From the NCBI GenBank assembly GCA_016218705.1, contig JACRDC010000075.1, positions 1 through 64,000 of the forward strand: a stretch of 64,000 nucleotides of DNA. The letters run 5' to 3'. The stretch is from Desulfarculus sp. (GTDB lineage Bacteria; Desulfobacterota; Desulfarculia; Desulfarculales; Desulfarculaceae). Below the pieces are notes generated by a model. The model ran no database searches. It was not told the DNA's origin and worked only from the letters and a program-made list of their open reading frames with translations. Within the stretch, counting starts at the first letter, position 1. Each line of letters begins with the position of its first letter. Below, piece after piece: positions 1 through 9,485 of the stretch. A program made the position numbers and the translations under genes.

Positions 1-161
1 ATCGGCCGGTCAAAAACGTGGTTTTGCCCGTCCTCCCTGGCGCTTTCGCGCCCGGCGGGCCATTCCCCGGGGTCCCCAAGCAAACGCAGTTTGCTTGGGG
101 TGGATCCATGGCCCGCATACCAAGTTGCGATCAAACTACTCTTTTGATCGCAACTTGGTAT
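1..161. repeat. Modular palindromic hairpin cluster, copy 1 (truncated by window start)
   Basis: Perfect 19-bp stem 117-135/143-161 (ataccaagttgcgatcaaa...tttgatcgcaacttggtat); 9-bp stem gcgggccat 55-63/atggcccgc 108-116 enclosing a perfect 12-bp hairpin 74-85/89-100. The whole block is the reverse complement of the cluster at 51854-52015 apart from local changes. Confidence 0.85.
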
Positions 162-334
162 AACACGGCACCATAAAAAATGCAAAAAAGATGCTGTCCA
201 GCATCATATTAGACCACTAATGGCAGGTATTGATACCAGCAAAGGCTAAAGATGCATTGTGAGTAATTTTCAATGCTAGTTATTATTAATTATCAACATC
301 AAAACTAATTTTGAGTGATTGAAGTTAGCCGTAG

Positions 335-826
335 TTAATCCAAATCCAACTCCGCCTTGCACTGGTTGCACTTCACCGCGCCCCGGAAGACCTTTTGCCC
401 GCATTGGGGGCAGAAGTAGCGCGCCTCCTCGTCCAAGGCCCACTTCTCAAAGCCATGCTGGCGTATGTAGGGGACGGAGCGCAGGATCACCTTCTTGCCC
501 ACGGTCATGGGGAACTCGTCTATATGGCGGCAGGGGAAGTCATTGCACTCGTGGCAGCCGCGGTAGCCCTTGCGCTGGGTGCAGTCGCGGATGTCGCACT
601 GGCGGCAGTGCATGAAGCGGGTGCCGGAGAGGCAGCCCTCGCACCTGACGTCGGCGATGGTAAGGTCCTGGCTGCCTGGCAGGGTGCCCTTGCCGGCCAC
701 CCCACCCTGGTAAAGCCCCACCAGGCGCTGCTTGAACTTCTCATTGTTGTCGCGGTGGGCGATGAGAATGGCGCATACGCCACAATAGAGCCCGCAGGGA
801 GAGAGGTGGTCGGGATTGATGGCCAT
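335..826 (-). CDS. DUF3795-like cysteine-rich protein
   Basis: ORF with MAINPDHLSPCGLYCGVCAI start and many Cys pairs (CEGCLSG, CRQCDIRDC, CHECNDFPC, CPQCGQ, CNQC); start chosen at the internal Met. Confidence 0.75.
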   Translation of the reverse strand: MAINPDHLSPCGLYCGVCAILIAHRDNNEKFKQRLVGLYQGGVAGKGTLPGSQDLTIADVRCEGCLSGTRFMHCRQCDIRDCTQRKGYRGCHECNDFPCRHIDEFPMTVGKKVILRSVPYIRQHGFEKWALDEEARYFCPQCGQKVFRGAVKCNQCKAELDLD

Positions 827-912
827 GGCCTGACTCCTTTGCTTGGCCGCCGTTATCCTGGAGGCAGGGGCGGTGGGCAAGGCGGGGTACGCTTCGTCAA
901 CCCGCCCGGACT

Positions 913-2043
913 TCACTGACGATTTAATGCCTCCCCCTTCATCGGCACCATGCACCGCAACCTCGCCCCGGTCAGCAAATTCTCGAAGCACTTGTTGCAG
1001 GAGATGCAGGTGGGGCGGCGCTCCTCGCCCGCCCGCCAGGAGGCCACCAGATCGGGCTCGCGGATGAGGGGGCGGCTCAGGGCCACGAAATCGGCGTCGC
1101 CCGAGGCCACTACCTCTTGTATCAAATCCAGGCTGCGATAGCCCCCCACGGCCATCACCGGCACGGCCACGTGCTGTTTGACCTGCCGCGCCCAGCCGCG
1201 GAAATAGCCCTCGCGCTCGCGCTTGACGATTCGGTCGCGGAACTCGGTCTCGGCGTAGTGGGCGCCGCGCAGGCCCTGGCTCACCTCGATGGCGTCGAAG
1301 CCCAGGGCCGCCAGGCGCGAGGCGGCTTCCAGGCCCTCGGCCAGCTCCAGGCCGCCCGCGAAGCCATCGGCCAGGCCCAGCTTTATCATCACCGGGAAAT
1401 CAGGCCCTACCTGCTGGCGCACGGCGTGGTAAATCTCCTGGTGCAGGCGCAGGCGCCCCTCCAGGCCGCCGCCCCAGGCGTCCTGGCGGCGGTTGGCCTG
1501 GGGCGATAGGAACTGGGCCAGCAGGTAGGCGTGGGCCCCGTGCAGTTGCACGCCGTCGCAGCCGGCCTCTTTTGCGCGCCGGGCTGCCTGGCCAAAGGCC
1601 TCCACCGTGGCCCAGATATCATCCTCGCCCATGGCCAGGCAGGCACCGGCGAAGTAGGGGTCCTGGCCCTCGGCCAGGGCCGACGGCCCGCTGGCCGTCT
1701 CGCCCTTGTATTGCTTCCAGCGGTGGGTCTCGCGCCCAGCGTGGAAGAGCTGCACCGCCAGCTTGGCGCCCTGGGCGTGCGCGGCCTGGGCCAGGCGCGT
1801 CAAGCCGGGGATGAAGCGGTCGTCAAAGAGCCCGTTCTGGACTGGCGAGATGCGGCCGTCCTTGGTCACGTGGAAGATGCCGCTGACGATCAGGCCCACG
1901 CCGCCCTGGGCCAGGGCGCGGTACAGCTCCATCTGCCAATCCGAGACAATGCCGCCCGGCTCGGCGCCGCCGTCATAGGTGGCCGAGCGCACGAAGCGGT
2001 TGGGGACCTCCAGGGTGTTGATGCGCGCGGGTGTGAAGAGCAT
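913..2043 (-). CDS. NADH:flavin oxidoreductase (Old Yellow Enzyme family)
   Basis: MLFTPARINTLEVPNRFVRSATYDGGAEP, GCDGVQLHGAHAYLLAQFLSPQANRR, CISCNKCF motifs. Confidence 0.9.
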   Translation of the reverse strand: MLFTPARINTLEVPNRFVRSATYDGGAEPGGIVSDWQMELYRALAQGGVGLIVSGIFHVTKDGRISPVQNGLFDDRFIPGLTRLAQAAHAQGAKLAVQLFHAGRETHRWKQYKGETASGPSALAEGQDPYFAGACLAMGEDDIWATVEAFGQAARRAKEAGCDGVQLHGAHAYLLAQFLSPQANRRQDAWGGGLEGRLRLHQEIYHAVRQQVGPDFPVMIKLGLADGFAGGLELAEGLEAASRLAALGFDAIEVSQGLRGAHYAETEFRDRIVKREREGYFRGWARQVKQHVAVPVMAVGGYRSLDLIQEVVASGDADFVALSRPLIREPDLVASWRAGEERRPTCISCNKCFENLLTGARLRCMVPMKGEALNRQ

Positions 2044-2111
2044 GCTGCGGGGTCCTCTCGGTTCAGGGCTTGGCTGAGCGCGGCCGGCCAACCTGGCGGG
2101 TGTGGTAGCGG

Positions 2112-2549
2112 TTAGAACGCCTCGATGAGCTTCTTGTACATCTTCTCGATGGCCTTCATGTCGCCGGGCTTGGCCTCCCACTCCAGGATGGTCAGCCCGT
2201 CCTTGGGGCGGTTGCGGGGGATGAGATGCACGTGGTAGTGCATCACCACCTGGTTGGCGCCCAGGCCGTTGAGTTGCAGCATGGTGATGCCGCCGGGCTT
2301 GAAGGCCTTCATCAGGGCCGTGGCCACCTTCTGGCTGGCCTGGTGCACGGCGGCCAGGTCACCGGGGGTGATCTCCATCAGGTTCACGGCGTGGTTCTTG
2401 GGGATGACCAGCACGTGTCCCTCGGCCAGGGGGTTGATATCGGCGAAGGCCAGGCTGCGTTCGTCCTCGTAGATGCGGAAGGCGGGGATCTTCTTGGCCA
2501 CGATCTGGCAAAAAATGCAGTCTTTCACGTCTTCGGCCATGGCGGTCAT
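2112..2549 (-). CDS. HIT family protein (histidine triad)
   Basis: CIFCQIVAKKIPA...YHVHLIPR histidine triad. Confidence 0.92.
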   Translation of the reverse strand: MTAMAEDVKDCIFCQIVAKKIPAFRIYEDERSLAFADINPLAEGHVLVIPKNHAVNLMEITPGDLAAVHQASQKVATALMKAFKPGGITMLQLNGLGANQVVMHYHVHLIPRNRPKDGLTILEWEAKPGDMKAIEKMYKKLIEAF

Positions 2550-3376
2550 TCCTCCCCGGGCGGCGGCTGGCTGGCCGCCTCCACGTCAATGATTCTTAGG
2601 CCCTGGGCATAGGGCCGGGTCACGTATTGGCTCACCTGGCTGATGCGGTGCACCAGCTCGCCCAGGCGCTCGGCGCTCTGTTGCAGGGACACAAGGTGCT
2701 GGCGCCGGGGGTCGTCCTCGGCGGTGGCCCTGAGCAGCATCTCGATCTGGAGCGTCATGGTGGTCAGGGGCTGGGCCAGTTCGTGGCAGGCGGCCCCGGC
2801 CATCTCCACAGCGGCCTCGCGGCGCTCCATGAGCCGGGTCTGCTCGCGCAACAGGCAGGCCTCCAGGCCGGCGGCGGTCTTCTTGCCCAGGCGGCGCAAG
2901 AAGTGGGTGTCGAGGAGGGGCTGGTAGCGCGAGGAGGAGCCCGAGCCCAGGTTCAGGGTTCCCAGGAACTCACCGCGCACCCACAGGGGAATAATCGCCA
3001 GGGAGGCCACGAAGCCCCCGCCCGGAAAGAAGCACTCGCACAGCTCCGGGCTTATGCGGTTGCTTAGGAATGGGCTTTCCAGGTTGCCCAGGATCAGGCG
3101 CAGCTCCTTTCGCGGCCGGGTGAAGACCTCGGGCGGCAGTATCTCGTCGGGCCGGTCCTCCAGGGCCAGGCGCAGGCGCTGGTTGGAGGCGTCCAGGGCC
3201 AGGGTGACCAGCTCCAACTCATAGACCTGGGCGATGCGGCCGCCCAGGTGCTTGAGCAGGCTGTGCAGGTCGTGGTGGACCAGGAGGAACTCCTCCACCT
3301 GATCCAGGCGGCGCTGAATCTCTTCGTTGCGCCGGGCCTGGGTCAGCAGGTCCTCCACCTCCCGGTAGGAGAGCAT
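2546..3376 (-). CDS. GAF-like (DUF484-type) domain protein with histidine-kinase-like dimerisation segment
   Basis: MLSYREVEDLLTQARRNEEIQRRLDQVEEFLL...; C-terminal AGAACHELAQPLTTMTLQIEML resembles a HisKA H-box; 4-bp overlap with the HIT gene. Confidence 0.6.
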   Translation of the reverse strand: MLSYREVEDLLTQARRNEEIQRRLDQVEEFLLVHHDLHSLLKHLGGRIAQVYELELVTLALDASNQRLRLALEDRPDEILPPEVFTRPRKELRLILGNLESPFLSNRISPELCECFFPGGGFVASLAIIPLWVRGEFLGTLNLGSGSSSRYQPLLDTHFLRRLGKKTAAGLEACLLREQTRLMERREAAVEMAGAACHELAQPLTTMTLQIEMLLRATAEDDPRRQHLVSLQQSAERLGELVHRISQVSQYVTRPYAQGLRIIDVEAASQPPPGEE

Positions 3377-3608
3377 GTCCTCTACTCCTTGCCGACATCC
3401 CCTAACACACCGGCCACGGCCAGCAAATGGGCCTGGCCTGACTTGAGGCCATGCTAGCACAGGGGCCGGAAGGCGGCAACCGGCCCAGGGGCGGGGCTGG
3501 GCGGTGGCCTCCGGCAGAAGGCCATTGACAGCCGCCCGTGTGCCAGAGTAAGACTTACCCCGATGAGAGGGCCTTCGCCGCGCCGAGGGCCTGATCTGTC
3601 CAAATATT

Positions 3609-3697
3609 GCTGGGGGAGCTGGCAACGGCTGAGAGTACGCCCGATGGTCGGGCGTTGACCCCTCGAACCTGTTGGGTAATTCCAACGCAGGGAAGCA
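3609..3697 (+). promoter_or_regulatory. TPP riboswitch (THI element)
   Basis: ctgggggagc...CTGAGAgtac...gaccccTCGAACCTGttgGGTAATtCCaaCGcAGGGAagc matches the thi-box core; directly upstream of thi4. Confidence 0.95.
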
Positions 3698-3782
3698 TTC
3701 GTCAGGCCCCCTAGGGGGCTGGGGCCGGTTTCCCATGCGGAGGCCGGCCCCGTTGCTTACAGGGCCGGCGGAAAGGCATGTC

Positions 3783-4565
3783 ATGCTGGACGAAACGATC
3801 ATCACCCGGGCCATCATCGAACGCTACATGGACAAGCTGCAAAGCCACCTGGAGGTGGACGCGGCAATCGTGGGCGGCGGCCCGGCGGGGCTGGTGGCTG
3901 GCTACAAGCTGGCCCAGGCCGGCTACAAGACGGCGCTGTTCGAGCGCAAGCTCTCTATCGGCGGGGGCATGTGGGGCGGCGGCATGATGTTCAACGAGAT
4001 CGTGGTGCAACAGGAGGCCAAGCGCATTCTCGACGAGATGGGCGTGGCCACCCGCCAGTTTGAGCCGAGCTACCACACCGCCGACAGCGTGCTCTGCGCC
4101 AGCACCCTGTGCAGCCAGGCCTGCCAGGCCGGCCTGACAATCTTCAACCTGGTCAGCGTGGAGGACGTGATGGTGCGCGACCACCGGGTGGTGGGCCTGG
4201 TCATCAACTGGTCTGCCGTGGAGATGGCCAAGCTGCACGTGGACCCGCTCACCATCCGCGCCCGCTACACCATAGACGCCACCGGCCACGCCGCCGAGGT
4301 GGTGCGTACAATCGCCCGCAAGGTGGACGCCAGCCTGTTCACCAAGACGGGAGAGGTGGTGGGCGAGCGCTCGCTGTGGGCCGAAGTAGCCGAGAGCCAC
4401 ACCCTGGACAACACCCGCGAGGCCTTCCCCGGGGTCTTCACGGCCGGCATGTGCTCCAACGCTACCTTCGGCTCCTACCGCATGGGGCCGGTGTTTGGCG
4501 GCATGCTGCTCTCGGGCGAGAAGGCGGCGCAGATGGTGGGCGAGCGGCTCAAGGCGGAGAAGTAA
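3783..4565 (+). CDS. thi4: Sulfide-dependent thiazole synthase (Thi4 family)
   Basis: FAD motif [59 protein letters not shown]; downstream of a TPP riboswitch. Confidence 0.93.
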   Translation: MLDETIITRAIIERYMDKLQSHLEVDAAIVGGGPAGLVAGYKLAQAGYKTALFERKLSIGGGMWGGGMMFNEIVVQQEAKRILDEMGVATRQFEPSYHTADSVLCASTLCSQACQAGLTIFNLVSVEDVMVRDHRVVGLVINWSAVEMAKLHVDPLTIRARYTIDATGHAAEVVRTIARKVDASLFTKTGEVVGERSLWAEVAESHTLDNTREAFPGVFTAGMCSNATFGSYRMGPVFGGMLLSGEKAAQMVGERLKAEK

Positions 4566-4587
4566 GAGTAGGAGGTAGGGAAAAGTG

Positions 4588-4619
4588 AAAGGCGGGCCCG
4601 CGCGGGGGCCTGCCTTTTT
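4588..4619 (+). terminator. Rho-independent terminator after thi4
   Basis: aaaggcgggcccgcgcgggggcctgccttttt: GC hairpin followed by T run. Confidence 0.75.
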
Positions 4620-4697
4620 GTCTGGGGACAGGATCAGGGAAGGGAAGATAACTCATCAAAGCAGGCAGTTGGGTGTGCACAAAATCTAGTGACGGCT

Positions 4698-4724
4698 GTC
4701 ATTGCGAGCGAAGCGAAGCAATCT
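4698..4724 (+). repeat. REP-like GTCATTGCGAGCGAAGCGAAGCAATCT element
   Basis: Same core as the paired units at 21088-21194; resembles a short interspersed repeat seen in many bacteria. Confidence 0.8.
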
Positions 4725-4766
4725 CCCGCTTCGTTCTTTTTTTTAGGACAACGCGAAATTAAAGAT

Positions 4767-4796
4767 GTTGGGTTACGCTTCGCGCAACCAACTTAC
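4767..4796. repeat. gttgggttacgcttcgcgcaaccaacttac palindromic interspersed repeat
   Basis: Imperfect palindrome of the 'GTTGGGTT-ACGCTTCGC-AACCCAAC' type. Confidence 0.55.
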
Positions 4797-4811
4797 AGTA
4801 CTGAGAACCGG

Positions 4812-5552
4812 CTACTTGTTGGGCTCTTTAATTGTCGTCTTACGCAATGTAGCACCCAGATCGTTATAGTTTTCTTTGTCCGTTCTGCCACAAGCAATAA
4901 ACAGTCCGCACGTACCGACAGCAATCCCTACAATGATTACATACTTCCAATTCACCGGAGCATTAGAATCAAAAAGTGGCAATATATGAATCACAAGCGT
5001 AATCCATAATATTACTACAAATAAACTTACTATCTGGCTAATTTTTGAAACAGATAATTTTGCAGGACCAGCGACTATCCAACAAAAGCGCCCCCATGCA
5101 CCCTTAGGGCTGTACCATTTCGTTACGAAATCTGGCCGCGATATAACAACCTTATACAGAGGGCCAACCACCTCGTCTTCGAGCAAATCCACGTGGTTCT
5201 CCCAATTTTCTTGCCATTGTTTGCTGCCCTTGTTGACACAATGCCACGCAAAGGAAAACACCAGCCCAACACAGCTAATAACTAAAGCAAGATATTGTGA
5301 TTCCTGGCTATTGTCCTTTTGCACTATCATGAACCCGGCTAAAGCAGCCGCAATAAAAGTCTAAAAATATCCAGCCATTTTCCAATACAATTCTATTTCG
5401 AACTTCCTAATATCAAGTGCAAAATTATACGCCAGTTCTCGCTTGGATTTTCCAGTAATTATTGAGCTACTAGGTTCATTATCGAATACTTTTTTATAGT
5501 CATCTAATGTAATACGAGCAGGCTTATCCTCCTTATCTTCCTTATCTTTCAT
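4812..5552 (-). pseudogene. RipA-like multi-pass membrane protein gene interrupted by an in-frame TAG
   Basis: ORFs 5361..5552 and 4812..5330 are in the same frame (222 nt apart). Reading through gives ...ELYWKMAGYF*TFIAAALAGFMIVQKDNSQES..., with one TAG at 5361-5363. AT-rich relative to neighbours. Confidence 0.65.
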
Positions 5553-5672
5553 TGTCCATCCCCTTTCTGTATCAATCCTGGCTATATTTTGCAGGGCTTA
5601 CGCATGGTAAAATTTCCCGTCCACCACGACATTTGCCAATTTATACCCGCCTCCATAAATGTAACAGGTGGC

Positions 5673-6959
5673 CTACTCCCCCCTAAAAAACCCCTTTGGT
5701 ATCACGGTTATCCCCCGCTCGCTGACCGTGAAGTGCTTGCGGTCCTCCACGGGGTCGTAGCCGATGCGGGTGTCGTCGGGGATGTTGTTGTGCTTGTCTA
5801 TGATGGCCTTCTTGATGCGGCAGCGCCGGCCCACCACCACGTCGTCCAGGATCACGCTCTCGTCCACCTGGGCGTAGGAGCGCACCACCACGTTGGTGGA
5901 GAGCACTGATGTGCGCACCACGCCGCTGATGATGCAGCCCAGGCCCACCAGGGAGTCCAGGGCCTTGCCCACCCGAGGCGGGTCCTCGCGCTCGCCCTGG
6001 AAGATGAACTTGGCCGGCGGGAACTGGCGCAGATGGGTGCGGATGGGCCACAACTCGCCGTAGAGGTTGAAGTAGGGGTCCACGCCGCACAGGTCCATGT
6101 TGGCGTTCCAGTAGGAGTCCAGGTTGCCCACGTCGCGCCAGTAGCCGGCGTCCTTGACCTTGTCCTGGTGCACCCGCAGGCGCTTGCCGTCGGGCTGGGT
6201 GACAAAGGTGTAGTCGGAGAGCACGTTCTTCTGGCGGTAGGGATAGGCCTTTATGCGGCGCTTGCCCACCATGGCCGGGATGATGTCGTTGCCGAAGTCC
6301 TTTTCCTCGCCCTTGAGGACCTCCATCATCACAGACTTCTTGAAGTAGTAGATGCCCATGCTGGCCAGGGTGTGGGTGGGGGAGCCGGGCATGCACACCG
6401 GCTCCTCGGGCTTTTCGTGGAAGGCCACCACGTTGTAGTCCTCGTCCACCTCCACCACGCCGTAGGTCTTGGCCGCCACCTTGCGGTCCACCTCGATGAC
6501 GCTGATGGTCACGTCGGCGTCCTGGTCCTGGTGGTAGCGCCTAAACAGCGAGTAGTCCATCTTGTAGACGTGGTCGCCGCTGAGTATGAGCACGTGGTTT
6601 ATGGATGGGTCGCGCTCCAGGAGGTTCATGTTCTGGCGCACCGAGTCGGCGGTGCCCTGGTACCAGTGCTCGCCCAGGCGCATCTGGGGGCTGGCGATGC
6701 GCAGGTAGTGCCCCAGGTCGTAGGAGAAGATGTTCCAGCCGGCCTCCAGGTGGTCCACCAGGGACTGGCTCTTGTATTGCGGCAGGGTGATGATTTTGTA
6801 GATGCTGCTGTTTACGCAATTACTCAAGGTGATGTCTATGAGGCGGTAGATGCCACCGAATGGCACCGAGGGTTTGGAGCGGTCCTGGGTCAGCGGCGAG
6901 AGCCGCTCACCCTTGCCCCCGGCCATGATGATGGCCAAGACGTCTTTCATGGCAAACAA
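5673..6959 (-). CDS. glgC: Glucose-1-phosphate adenylyltransferase
   Basis: MAGGKGERLSPLTQDRSKPSVPFGGIYRLIDITLSNCVNS, YQGTADSVRQN, LSGDHVYKMDY motifs. Confidence 0.95.
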   Translation of the reverse strand: MFAMKDVLAIIMAGGKGERLSPLTQDRSKPSVPFGGIYRLIDITLSNCVNSSIYKIITLPQYKSQSLVDHLEAGWNIFSYDLGHYLRIASPQMRLGEHWYQGTADSVRQNMNLLERDPSINHVLILSGDHVYKMDYSLFRRYHQDQDADVTISVIEVDRKVAAKTYGVVEVDEDYNVVAFHEKPEEPVCMPGSPTHTLASMGIYYFKKSVMMEVLKGEEKDFGNDIIPAMVGKRRIKAYPYRQKNVLSDYTFVTQPDGKRLRVHQDKVKDAGYWRDVGNLDSYWNANMDLCGVDPYFNLYGELWPIRTHLRQFPPAKFIFQGEREDPPRVGKALDSLVGLGCIISGVVRTSVLSTNVVVRSYAQVDESVILDDVVVGRRCRIKKAIIDKHNNIPDDTRIGYDPVEDRKHFTVSERGITVIPKGFFRGE

Positions 6960-6986
6960 CTCCCGCTGCGGTGGGTGAAGCTTTTT

Positions 6987-8129
6987 TTATGATAACCCGG
7001 ATGATGGTGGCGGGTCAGACGAATCGGCGGGCGGCTGGCACAAGGCCGGCGGCGGCTCCAGGAAGTAGCGCTGGTACACGTCCAACAGCGAGAGCATGAT
7101 GGCCAGCACCAAGGGCCCCAAGATCAGCCCCACCATGCCGAAGAGGCTAAGGCCTCCCAGCACGCTGAAGAAGGTCAGCAGGGGGTGCACCTTGCCCTTG
7201 CCGCCCAGGAGCCGGGGCCGCAGGATGTTGTCGCAGACCAGGCCCGCCACCTCGCACCAGACCATCATGCCCACGGCCTGGCCCACATTGCCCAGCACCA
7301 ACAGGTAGATGCCCGCCGGCAGCCACACCAGGGCCGTGCCCACCAGGGGCACCACCGAGGAGAAGACCATCACCGTGCCCCAGAACAGGGCGTTGGGCAC
7401 CCCGAAGACCCAGAAGCCCAGCCCACCGGCCAAGCCTTGAATCATGGAGAGCACCACCGTGCCCTTGAGGGTGGAGCGCAGGGAGGCCAGTACGTCGTCG
7501 CGCATGCGCTGGTTGAGCTCGGGCGGCAGGGGCGACAGGGCAAAGGCTTGGTCGGCCATCTGACCGCCGTCCATGAACAGGTAGAAGGACACGAACAACA
7601 AGAGCGCGAAGCCGATGACCACGCTGGTGAAGCCCTTGACCAGGTTGGCCAGGTTGGCGTAGAGGAAATTGCTGACCTGGCGCACCAGCTCGCCGGCCTG
7701 CTTCAGCAGATCGCTCTGGTTGAAGCCCAGGGTCTTCTCTATTTGGTCCATGTAGGGGGTGAGACGGCCCATGCCCTGGTGAAATATCTTCTCCAGTTGA
7801 TCGCCGCTGAGCAGGTGGCTGACGGTGTTGTAGAGGTCCAGGGCCTGGCTGGTTATCACTCCCACCAGCAAGAAGAAGGGCAGGGCGATCAACGCCGAGA
7901 GCGATAGGCAGGTCAGCCCCGAGGCCAGGGCCGGCCGCCCGCCCACCAGGCGCAGGATAAGGTTGTAGAAAGGCCCGGCCACCACCACCAGCACCACGGC
8001 CATGAAGATGGGGATGAGGAAGGGCTCCACCAGGCGGTAGGCCAGGTAGATGGTAAACAGGATGCAGACCGCGAAGAACCAGCGGCCTACCTTGTTGGTG
8101 AAGATGCTGGGGCGCTCGCTTTCGCTCAT
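6987..8129 (-). CDS. AI-2E family (PerM-like) transporter
   Basis: Multi-TM protein; MSESERPSIFTNKVGRWFFAVCILF..., SSVVPLVGTALVWLPAGIYLL. Confidence 0.88.
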   Translation of the reverse strand: MSESERPSIFTNKVGRWFFAVCILFTIYLAYRLVEPFLIPIFMAVVLVVVAGPFYNLILRLVGGRPALASGLTCLSLSALIALPFFLLVGVITSQALDLYNTVSHLLSGDQLEKIFHQGMGRLTPYMDQIEKTLGFNQSDLLKQAGELVRQVSNFLYANLANLVKGFTSVVIGFALLLFVSFYLFMDGGQMADQAFALSPLPPELNQRMRDDVLASLRSTLKGTVVLSMIQGLAGGLGFWVFGVPNALFWGTVMVFSSVVPLVGTALVWLPAGIYLLVLGNVGQAVGMMVWCEVAGLVCDNILRPRLLGGKGKVHPLLTFFSVLGGLSLFGMVGLILGPLVLAIMLSLLDVYQRYFLEPPPALCQPPADSSDPPPSSGLS

Positions 8130-8950
8130 GCGTTCCTCTTTTTCCAGGCACTGGGCAACAGACGGGCCAGGCTGGCGGTGTCCATCAATGTGCGCACCCG
8201 CTCCACGCGCTGGCCGCGCACCTCGGCGCAGGCCAGGCCCACGCCGTCCGGGCACTGGGCCAGCACCCGGCCCCAGGGGTCCACGATCATGGCCTGGCCG
8301 TGGCTGGCCCGGCCGGGCGCGTGCTGGCCCCACTGGGCGGCGGCCAGCATATAGCACTGGTTCTCCAGGGCGCGGGCGCGCACCAACAGCTCCCAGTGGT
8401 CGCGGCCGGTGGCGGCGGTGAAGGCGCTGGGCGCCGCCAGCACCTCAGCCCCCTTGAGCCGCAGGCGGCGGTACAGCTCGGGGAAGCGCAGGTCAAAGCA
8501 GATGGACAGCCCCAGGCGCCCCAGGGGGGTGTGGGCCACCACCAGGCGCCGGCCCGGGCTGTAGTGGCGCGACTCGGTCAGCGCCTGCTGGCCGGGCAGG
8601 CCCAGGTCAAAGAGATGTATCTTCTGGTAATGGGCGCGCACGCGGCCCTGGTCATCCACCAGCAGCGAGGTGTTGTACAGCCGGTCCCCGGCCCCCCGCT
8701 GGGCAAAGGAGCCGCCCAATATCCACAGGCGGTGCTGGCGGGCCTGGCCGGCCAGGAAGGCCGCCGTGGGGCCGGCCAGGGGCTCGGGAGACGGCGGCGG
8801 CTGGCCCTCGGGCAACAAGAGGCCGAAATGCTCGGGCAGCACCGCCAGCCTGGCGCCCTGGCTTGCGGCCTGGGCCAGCAGGCCGGCGGCCTGCTCCAGG
8901 TTGGCCTGGGGCCGCGGCCCGGAGTTCATTTGCAGCACGGCGGCGATCAT
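8126..8950 (-). CDS. Carbon-nitrogen hydrolase (nitrilase/Nit family)
   Basis: GARLAVLPEHF, YQKIHLFDL, SICFDLRFPELYR (Glu-Lys-Cys triad). Confidence 0.92.
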   Translation of the reverse strand: MIAAVLQMNSGPRPQANLEQAAGLLAQAASQGARLAVLPEHFGLLLPEGQPPPSPEPLAGPTAAFLAGQARQHRLWILGGSFAQRGAGDRLYNTSLLVDDQGRVRAHYQKIHLFDLGLPGQQALTESRHYSPGRRLVVAHTPLGRLGLSICFDLRFPELYRRLRLKGAEVLAAPSAFTAATGRDHWELLVRARALENQCYMLAAAQWGQHAPGRASHGQAMIVDPWGRVLAQCPDGVGLACAEVRGQRVERVRTLMDTASLARLLPSAWKKRNA

Positions 8951-9101
8951 GAGAGGCATTATACCAACAGGCCCGCCGGGCCAGCCATGGCTTTGATGGC
9001 GCGGCGGGCCCGCAAAGGGCTGGCCATGCCTTGTGGTCAACAGGCCCTTTTGCTATATTAAAAGGCTAGGCACGCCAGCCAACCCATGCCCGAGGTAGCA
9101 C

Positions 9102-9485
9102 ATGGACGCCTCCAACCGCCGCCGCCGCACCCGCGTGAACTTCCGCACCAAGGTGGATGTACAGACCACCGGCGCGCGCCTGGTGGACGTGGAGAGCCGC
9201 GACCTGAGCCACAAGGGCCTGTACCTGGTGGGGGACCTGCCCCTCAAGGCCGGCCAGGGCTGCACCCTGACCGTGCACCTGGTGGGCGAGGACGAGAACG
9301 CGCCCGTGCTGCACATGGAGGGGCGCATCATCCGCGCGGACCGCCAGGGCACGGCCATTGACTTCGTCTCCATGGACGCCGAGACCTACATGCACCTGCG
9401 CAACCTGGTCATCTTCAACGCCCCCGACCCCGAGGCCGCCGAGCAGGAGTTCGCCACCCCCGCCTTCGAGATCACCGGCGAGTAG
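9102..9485 (+). CDS. PilZ domain protein
   Basis: RRRRTRVNFRTKVDVQTTGARLVDVESRDLSHKGLYLVGD: RxxxR ... (D/N)xSxxG PilZ motif. Confidence 0.85.
   Translation: MDASNRRRRTRVNFRTKVDVQTTGARLVDVESRDLSHKGLYLVGDLPLKAGQGCTLTVHLVGEDENAPVLHMEGRIIRADRQGTAIDFVSMDAETYMHLRNLVIFNAPDPEAAEQEFATPAFEITGE

Noticed and set aside
1-161. CRISPR array or phage attachment site as an explanation of the repeat clusters
   Set aside because: No regular direct repeat/spacer pattern; units are palindromes of differing sequence, and no cas genes or integrase lie nearby.
319-919. Plus-strand ORFs 319..615, 395..919 opposite the DUF3795 gene
   Set aside because: Low-complexity Ala/Gly/Arg-rich antisense ORFs typical of high-GC DNA; the same reasoning removes most overlapping ORFs in the track (e.g. 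3711..4400 -, 6033..6992 +, 14445..15650 +, 21133..22917 -, 41638..43416 +, 47152..49041 -, 53992..55518 -).
3700-3775. Separate terminator between the TPP riboswitch and thi4
   Set aside because: Hairpin-forming (ctggggccgg...ccggcccc), most likely part of the riboswitch expression platform; no T-run to support a stand-alone terminator.
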